Shown piece after piece: positions 14,543-18,502 of a stretch of DNA of 18,502 bases; within the stretch, counting starts at the first letter, position 1, and every line of letters begins with the position of its first letter. Where the stretch lies: the NCBI GenBank assembly GCA_002791255.1, contig PFWS01000049.1:1-18502 (forward strand), written 5' to 3'. This stretch comes from Candidatus Uhrbacteria bacterium CG_4_9_14_3_um_filter_36_7. GTDB lineage: Bacteria; Patescibacteriota; Patescibacteriia; UBA9934; GWF2-40-263. The notes under the pieces are model-generated. The model had not been told where the DNA came from. It was given only the letters and a program-made list of their open reading frames with translations, and made no database searches. A program made the translations under genes and the position numbers.

Positions 14543-15244
14543 CTACGAATGAATAAATGTTCCTGTGAATGATTTTTTTAAAAGAAAGCCCTCGAGATTT
14601 TTTATCTTTTTTCCATTCATGATTATAACCTCAATTCCTTGTTTATGAGCAAGACGCGATGCAACCGGATCAAAAGGAGTGTTCATACCTGGATCCCAAT
14701 CATTGCCAACCATTTTTTGAAAATCTTTCCAAGAAATATCGAAAATCGGCTGAGCTCCTTTATATTTTCTTGGGTCTTTATCATAAAGATAATCAATATT
14801 AGAAAGATTAACTACACACTTTGATCCAAGCTCTTTAGCAGCGCGTACAGCAACATAATCCGTAGACCAACCAGGTTTCCATCCAGCAAGCACAAGAAGT
14901 GAACCTCTCCATTTTTTTGGAAGCCGTGTTGGATCTTTACACATAACTGGATGTGCCACACTGCGAAAAATCGTCCGAAGCAAGTGACCATTAAGGCGAG
15001 TGGAGTGAATTCCAAGCCAATCTAAATCTTCTGGATCAAGAGGACTAATTTTTCTTGCAGCAGCTTGATAATTTCTACAAGTGCTTCCACCACCAACCAC
15101 CATGACAAATTGTTGGTGCTCTTTTAAAATAGCCGTTAAAATTAATTGTCGAAATGCATGAAGAAAATTTGTATCAATACCTTCTTTTGGAACCACCAGT
15201 GATCCACCAAGTGAAAAGACAAAAAGACATTTGGGTGAAGGCAT
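14543..15244 (-). CDS. pyrH: UMP kinase, archaeal type
   Basis: UMP kinase phosphorylates UMP to UDP in pyrimidine nucleotide synthesis. The 233-residue protein belongs to the amino-acid kinase fold: SLGGSL (11-16), VVGGGSTCRNYQAA (49-62), TRLNGHLL (82-89), a GWKPGWSTDYVAV loop (121-133) and NIDYLYDKDPRKYKGA (149-164). The TRLN and PG-STD-A motifs are those of archaeal UMP kinases rather than the longer hexameric GTP-regulated bacterial PyrH, a form common in CPR genomes. A related uridylate-kinase-like or molybdenum-storage-like role is less likely. It lies 9 bases after the holin-4 family gene and has no clear terminator before the rplJL promoter. Confidence 0.85.
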   Translation of the reverse strand: MPSPKCLFVFSLGGSLVVPKEGIDTNFLHAFRQLILTAILKEHQQFVMVVGGGSTCRNYQAAARKISPLDPEDLDWLGIHSTRLNGHLLRTIFRSVAHPVMCKDPTRLPKKWRGSLLVLAGWKPGWSTDYVAVRAAKELGSKCVVNLSNIDYLYDKDPRKYKGAQPIFDISWKDFQKMVGNDWDPGMNTPFDPVASRLAHKQGIEVIIMNGKKIKNLEGFLLKKSFTGTFIHS

Positions 15245-15253
15245 AAAATAATT

Positions 15254-15601
15254 TTAAGATGTTGCTTGTTTAATAATACGATTCGTAAACAAACTTACGA
15301 TCCATAAAATAATGGCTGCAATAAAAGCTGGAACAAATCCTTCAATAACAATTCCTTTTACTATTGTACTCATAAGCCAGATCATCAGAGCATTGACCAC
15401 AAAAATAAATAGACCAAGAGTCACAATGGTTATTGGCAGGGTTAAGATAAAAAGCAGTGGCCGAATCAAGGCATTGATAAGTCCTAAAATAAGAGCGGCT
15501 ATTAAAGCTGTATAAAATGATTCCACATGGAATCCCGGAATAATAAAAGGCAATCCAAGTAAAGCAAGAGCATTAATAATCCAACGAAAAATCCATTTCA
15601 T
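15254..15601 (-). CDS. Four-helix membrane protein, holin-4 superfamily (YvlD-like)
   Basis: The 115-residue protein is almost wholly hydrophobic with four predicted membrane helices. It shows the family pattern of PF04020: WIINALALLGLPFIIPGF at the start, LGLINALIRPLLFILTLPI in the middle and LGLFIFVVNALMIWLMS towards the end, with N-A and R-P residues in the second helix. The family is named after phage holins but is found widely in bacterial chromosomes (YvlD in Bacillus), where the role is not settled. Its ATG overlaps the stop of xseB by four bases, so the two are translationally coupled. Confidence 0.85.
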   Translation of the reverse strand: MKWIFRWIINALALLGLPFIIPGFHVESFYTALIAALILGLINALIRPLLFILTLPITIVTLGLFIFVVNALMIWLMSTIVKGIVIEGFVPAFIAAIILWIVSLFTNRIIKQATS

Positions 15602-15822
15602 AAAAAAGATGATGGTTGTTGAAATTTTAAGGTTATTTCATGAACCTTATTTTCAACTTCAGTTAATTTCTTTTGACAAAATGAAGCTAATTCGAGTCCG
15701 CGTTCAAATTTTTTAAGTCCTTCATCAAGATCAATTTCTTCTTGCTCAAACCAGGCGGTAATGGCTTCAAGTTCTTCAAATGCTTTTGCAAATAAAACAG
15801 GGTTCTTTTTAGCAGTCGACAT
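15598..15822 (-). CDS. xseB: Exodeoxyribonuclease VII small subunit
   Basis: The 74-residue protein has the typical two-helix form: FAKAFEELEAITAWFEQEEIDLDEGLKKFERGLELASFCQ and then KLTEVENKVHEI. XseB binds XseA in several copies to form exonuclease VII, which cuts single-stranded DNA from both ends and helps in repair. It begins 5 bases after the xseA stop and overlaps the next gene by four bases. Confidence 0.95.
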   Translation of the reverse strand: MSTAKKNPVLFAKAFEELEAITAWFEQEEIDLDEGLKKFERGLELASFCQKKLTEVENKVHEITLKFQQPSSFL

Positions 15823-15827
15823 AAATA

Positions 15828-17036
15828 TTATTTTTTGTGAATATTAGTAACCTCTGCATTAAGTGATCCTTTTGCTAATTCTACCTGAATAGATGATCCC
15901 ATGTCCACGGATGAAGCTTCTTTTAAGATACGCCCATTTACTCTCACAAGACTATACCCTAATCGCAATAAACGTTTTGGATCTGTTTGTTGCAATAGGC
16001 GTTGCATAGTTTTTACACGGGTCTGCAAAGACGATATCCAGAGCGGCACACGTTTTAAAAAAAGCTTAGTGCAAAATTCAAGTCGTTCTTTTTGTTGGGA
16101 TAATCTAAAATTACTTATCTTTACAAAATGGCTAATGATTATATTTTTTTTGCTTATTAAATCTAAAAAACGTTCTTGTAAACGATCTTGCATGGACTTG
16201 AGTTCAAAAAAAATTTCACGACGATCTGGTACAAGCCTCTCAGCCGCATTTGAAGGTGTTGATGCGCGTATATCAGCAACAAAATCACACAACGATTCAT
16301 CACGCTCGTGTCCAACCGCACAAATAACCGGAACCTTTGATTGAAAAATAGCTCGCGCCACACGCTCATCATTAAAAGCATGAAGGTCTTCAAGACCTCC
16401 TCCCCCGCGCGTTAAAACAAGAACATCTGGACGCATATTTGATGCCAAATGATTAAAATAAGCAAATGCTTCTAGTGTTTGTGAAACAGCAAGATTTCCT
16501 TGAACCGCGACTTGTGTATGAAAAATCTCAACACCTTGATATCGATTATTTAGTACGCGTAAAAAATCACCATAAGCCGCTGCATCACAAGAAGTAATAA
16601 GCCCCACTCTAGCTGGAAAACGTGGAATCAATCGTTTTCTCGAAAGATCAAATAACCCCTCTTCCTCTAGTTTTTGCTTAAGCAAAATATAAGCACGATA
16701 AAGTGTCCCTTCCCCAATAAGTTCAACTTCTTCAACATTTAATTTAAATGTTCCATACCGTTCATAAATCTTTGGATAACCAATAACCTGCACTCGCATC
16801 CCATCTTCAAGCGGTGTTCGAAGCTGCCAAATAGTCATGAAACATTTAAGTAAAGCTTCTTGTTTTTCATCTTTTAAATCAAAACTAATCCATTTCTGTT
16901 GACTGATACGAAAATCAGAAATTTCACCTCGAATAAAAAAGCCTGGTGATAGGGTATTTCGAAGTGAATCATTTAACAAAGAAAGATATTCTCCAACCGA
17001 AATAATAGATTTAGGTAACGAAGAAGACGGGTTCAT
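15828..17036 (-). CDS. xseA: Exodeoxyribonuclease VII large subunit
   Basis: Reading from ATG 17036 gives 402 residues. An N-terminal OB-fold domain starts at SVGEYLSLLNDSLRNTL and contains FIRGEISDFR. The catalytic domain has VGLITSCDAAAYGDFL, LVLTRGGGGLEDLHAFNDE and CAVGHERDESLCDFVADIRASTPSNAAE, which are the conserved metal-binding and active-site stretches of XseA. A long coiled coil that binds XseB follows, then a short C-terminal domain (RLLRLGYSLVRVNGRIL). The frame can extend to TTG 17069, but that lies deeper in the upstream membrane gene; even ATG 17036 overlaps its end by 26 bases. It acts in the cytoplasm as a single-strand-specific exonuclease together with XseB. Confidence 0.95.
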   Translation of the reverse strand: MNPSSSLPKSIISVGEYLSLLNDSLRNTLSPGFFIRGEISDFRISQQKWISFDLKDEKQEALLKCFMTIWQLRTPLEDGMRVQVIGYPKIYERYGTFKLNVEEVELIGEGTLYRAYILLKQKLEEEGLFDLSRKRLIPRFPARVGLITSCDAAAYGDFLRVLNNRYQGVEIFHTQVAVQGNLAVSQTLEAFAYFNHLASNMRPDVLVLTRGGGGLEDLHAFNDERVARAIFQSKVPVICAVGHERDESLCDFVADIRASTPSNAAERLVPDRREIFFELKSMQDRLQERFLDLISKKNIIISHFVKISNFRLSQQKERLEFCTKLFLKRVPLWISSLQTRVKTMQRLLQQTDPKRLLRLGYSLVRVNGRILKEASSVDMGSSIQVELAKGSLNAEVTNIHKK

Positions 17037-17487
17037 AATATTGAATCGCAAGCCAAAGAAAAAAACCAATTAAGAAAAAAGAAAGAAGGAGTTCAAGCCA
17101 AACCCGACGCCCTTCTTTTCTACCAAACAAACCTCCACCCATAAGTGGAAAAAGCGCTCCTCCAATAAATATCCAAAATATCATGCTATAAACTATTAGT
17201 GAAAAAAAGGAAAAAGATGTTGTTGTAAAGGTACGAAAATATCGCTCAAAAAAAGGATAAAACAAACCAAAAAGAAAACCTAAGAGTATATGAAAGAGCA
17301 AGCTAATAGAAAAAACTGTATATTTTGAGATCTGTTTACCCCAAAGAATTTTAAGATCAACAATAAGTGGAATATTTTTTACTTTACCTTGTTCAATAAT
17401 CTCCAAAAGAAGCGCAGGAATAGAAAAAATAAAAGCTAAAAGTCCACCTAAAGCTCCAGAAAGAAAATAGGACATAAATAAATACAT
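17011..17487 (-). CDS. Four-helix membrane protein of unknown function
   Basis: The 158-residue protein has about four membrane helices (roughly residues 5-29, 57-79, 90-115 and 131-150). Its one distinctive patch is PLMGGGLFGRKEGRRVWLELLL near residue 114, a Gly-rich loop followed by basic residues and an amphipathic helix, which looks conserved-family-like but which I cannot name. It starts directly after the stop of the C39-like peptidase gene and overlaps xseA by 26 bases, so it is part of the same transcript. ATG 17475 (MSYFLSG) is a second possible start. Confidence 0.7.
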   Translation of the reverse strand: MYLFMSYFLSGALGGLLAFIFSIPALLLEIIEQGKVKNIPLIVDLKILWGKQISKYTVFSISLLFHILLGFLFGLFYPFFERYFRTFTTTSFSFFSLIVYSMIFWIFIGGALFPLMGGGLFGRKEGRRVWLELLLSFFLIGFFLWLAIQYYEPVFFVT

Positions 17488-18300
17488 TTAAGAAGGAGTA
17501 AGAATAAAAACCACCTTTTTTCCAGTTTCAATAGGATCAGCATAATCATGAATTGCATTTAACAAAACATCAAATGAATAAATATAATTATGACCATGTT
17601 GTGTACCTGGATCATTAGTAATGAACCCTTCTTCTGTATATCCTTTAATAACGAGCATATGATAAATAGGTCCAGGCGATTGAAAATGTGGATTTCCAAG
17701 CAAACGTCCGGCAGCTGGCACAATAATCGGATATCCAGATATGAGCCATTTTTTTAAATCATCTTTAGTCGGGTTTTCAATAAAACTGGCTTTATAGCCA
17801 TAGAGTTCACTTGCTAAATGTGCGGTTTGTTGAACAGTGGTACTTTCATAAAAACCAAACAAAGTTTCTTGTTTCTCAACCATTTGAAGAATAATTGTAT
17901 CTGCTTGTGATGGATCAATCTGCTTGATTGTATTTCCTTCATAAAATGAATGAACCATCATTAATGATGCTTCTTCGCAAGCTTCTTGATAAGGTAACTC
18001 CCAGTTTGTATGTGGCGCTTGGGAAGTAAAAGGAACTGCAAGATTAAACTGTAAAGGAAGCGGATCTTCTGTATCTATCACAGAAGGATTTTCTGTATTA
18101 GTATTCGTAGGAATATCAGCAGATTCTTCTTTTTTATCTTCTTCTTGTATGTCTTCAAACAAAACAGGTTCTGGAATATTTACAGGTAGTGGCTTTGTAT
18201 AATTTTTTTGAATTAACCAAACAGCCACTGGTATAAAAATAAAAGCCGTAAGAATAAGCCATTTATTTCTCATATGTCTTATGTATGTTTTGATAGCCAT
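17488..18300 (-). CDS. Membrane-anchored C39-like cysteine peptidase
   Basis: The 270-residue protein has a short cytoplasmic N terminus, one uncleaved signal anchor (about 14-31), an acidic Asp/Glu/Thr-rich linker (about 45-80) and a peptidase_C39_2 domain outside the membrane. The domain opens with VPFTSQAPHTNWELPYQEACEEASLMM. The oxyanion Gln is residue 94, the catalytic Cys 108 and the His 214 in YHMLVIKGY, with N229-D230-PG completing the triad region. The family includes peptidases and transglutaminase-like enzymes of the cell surface; the substrate is unknown. ATG 18300 overlaps the upstream nuclease gene by 22 bases. ATG 18273 (MRNKWLILTAF) would avoid the overlap and is equally possible; neither has a ribosome site. 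Confidence 0.85.
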   Translation of the reverse strand: MAIKTYIRHMRNKWLILTAFIFIPVAVWLIQKNYTKPLPVNIPEPVLFEDIQEEDKKEESADIPTNTNTENPSVIDTEDPLPLQFNLAVPFTSQAPHTNWELPYQEACEEASLMMVHSFYEGNTIKQIDPSQADTIILQMVEKQETLFGFYESTTVQQTAHLASELYGYKASFIENPTKDDLKKWLISGYPIIVPAAGRLLGNPHFQSPGPIYHMLVIKGYTEEGFITNDPGTQHGHNYIYSFDVLLNAIHDYADPIETGKKVVFILTPS

Positions 18301-18502
18301 TGCTTAAGATGAAAAGTGGCTCTAACATCTTCTTCATTATAAGCGAGAATTTCTTCAAGATATTTTTTTTTATGTGTCTCAAGATAGTTTTCAAAATAAA
18401 AAATCGAGTTAGATCCAGCAACCTCTAGGTGTTGCCACTTAAATCCAAGATAAGTCGCAATGTCTTTGAGTGAATAAAAAGAAAGAGGGAAAATAACTGC
18501 TG
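18279..18502 (-). CDS. C-terminal end of a RecB-like/RNase H-fold nuclease (5' part outside window)
   Basis: The frame enters from the right edge and ends at TAA 18279, giving 73 residues. The visible part has SLKDIATYLGFKWQ, then GSNSIFYFENYLE and EEILAYNEEDVRATFHLKQWL. This is the end of the RNase H-like domain (YprB/RNase_H_2) found in TM0106-type RecB-family nucleases, in which the Y-N-E-x-D stretch supplies the last catalytic Asp. Exonuclease activity on DNA is probable for the whole protein, but most of it is not visible here. Confidence 0.75.
   Translation of the reverse strand, partial: AVIFPLSFYSLKDIATYLGFKWQHLEVAGSNSIFYFENYLETHKKKYLEEILAYNEEDVRATFHLKQWLSKHT

Noticed and set aside
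15254..15601. Phage holin / prophage remnant
   Set aside because: The family name includes 'holin', but the gene is coupled to xseB in a housekeeping operon, and no phage genes are nearby.
1584..18502. Recoded UGA (genetic code 25)
   Set aside because: Genes end at TGA in the expected places (10076-10078) without read-through homology, and no conserved Gly positions fall on TGA.

Overview
The window has two unlike parts. From about base 1500 to the right edge it is a low-G+C (about one third by eye), tightly packed bacterial chromosome segment. Its gene set fits a Patescibacteria/CPR genome: a DUF4012 membrane protein, an archaeal-type UMP kinase, a shrunken TsaB-like protein, many multi-pass or single-pass envelope proteins of unknown function, short or overlapping gene junctions, and few Shine-Dalgarno sequences. 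TGA acts as a normal stop (for example at 10076-10078), so there is no sign of the recoded UGA of some CPR lineages. The lineage call is an inference from gene content only.

Bases 1-1283 hold the 5' part of a minus-strand gene with visibly higher G+C. It encodes a lipoprotein built of MopE-like, Asp/Cys-rich metal-binding repeats, a type well known from Myxococcota and relatives. It is separated from the next gene by about 300 bases holding a terminator and a cluster of hairpins. It is either an acquired surface protein or the edge of a chimeric assembly.

Bases 1584-3446 hold a cytoplasmic beta-propeller protein, with a possible 10-codon leader peptide, and a TrmB-type regulator. Bases 3542-11139 form a long minus-strand run, probably one operon: a winged-helix protein with a nucleotidyltransferase-like tail, a TsaB-like fragment, a membrane GT2 glycosyltransferase, a second GT2-like protein with degraded catalytic motifs, a DUF4012 protein, MreB and a GT4 glycosyltransferase. 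Together these look like a cell-envelope and cell-shape module.

At 11155-11208 two divergent promoters overlap. The plus-strand promoter drives the only plus-strand gene, a PP2C-like/transmembrane/beta-propeller protein. That gene converges on rplL across a shared bidirectional terminator. rplJ-rplL has its own strong promoter, a recognisable L10 leader RNA and an intrinsic terminator inside the leader, which together indicate autoregulation by attenuation.

Bases 14543-18502 hold a minus-strand housekeeping and envelope run: the 3' end of a RecB/RNase H-like nuclease gene, a membrane-anchored C39-like peptidase, a four-helix membrane protein, xseA, xseB, a holin-4 family membrane protein and archaeal-type pyrH. 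No tRNA, rRNA, IS element or CRISPR array was seen.
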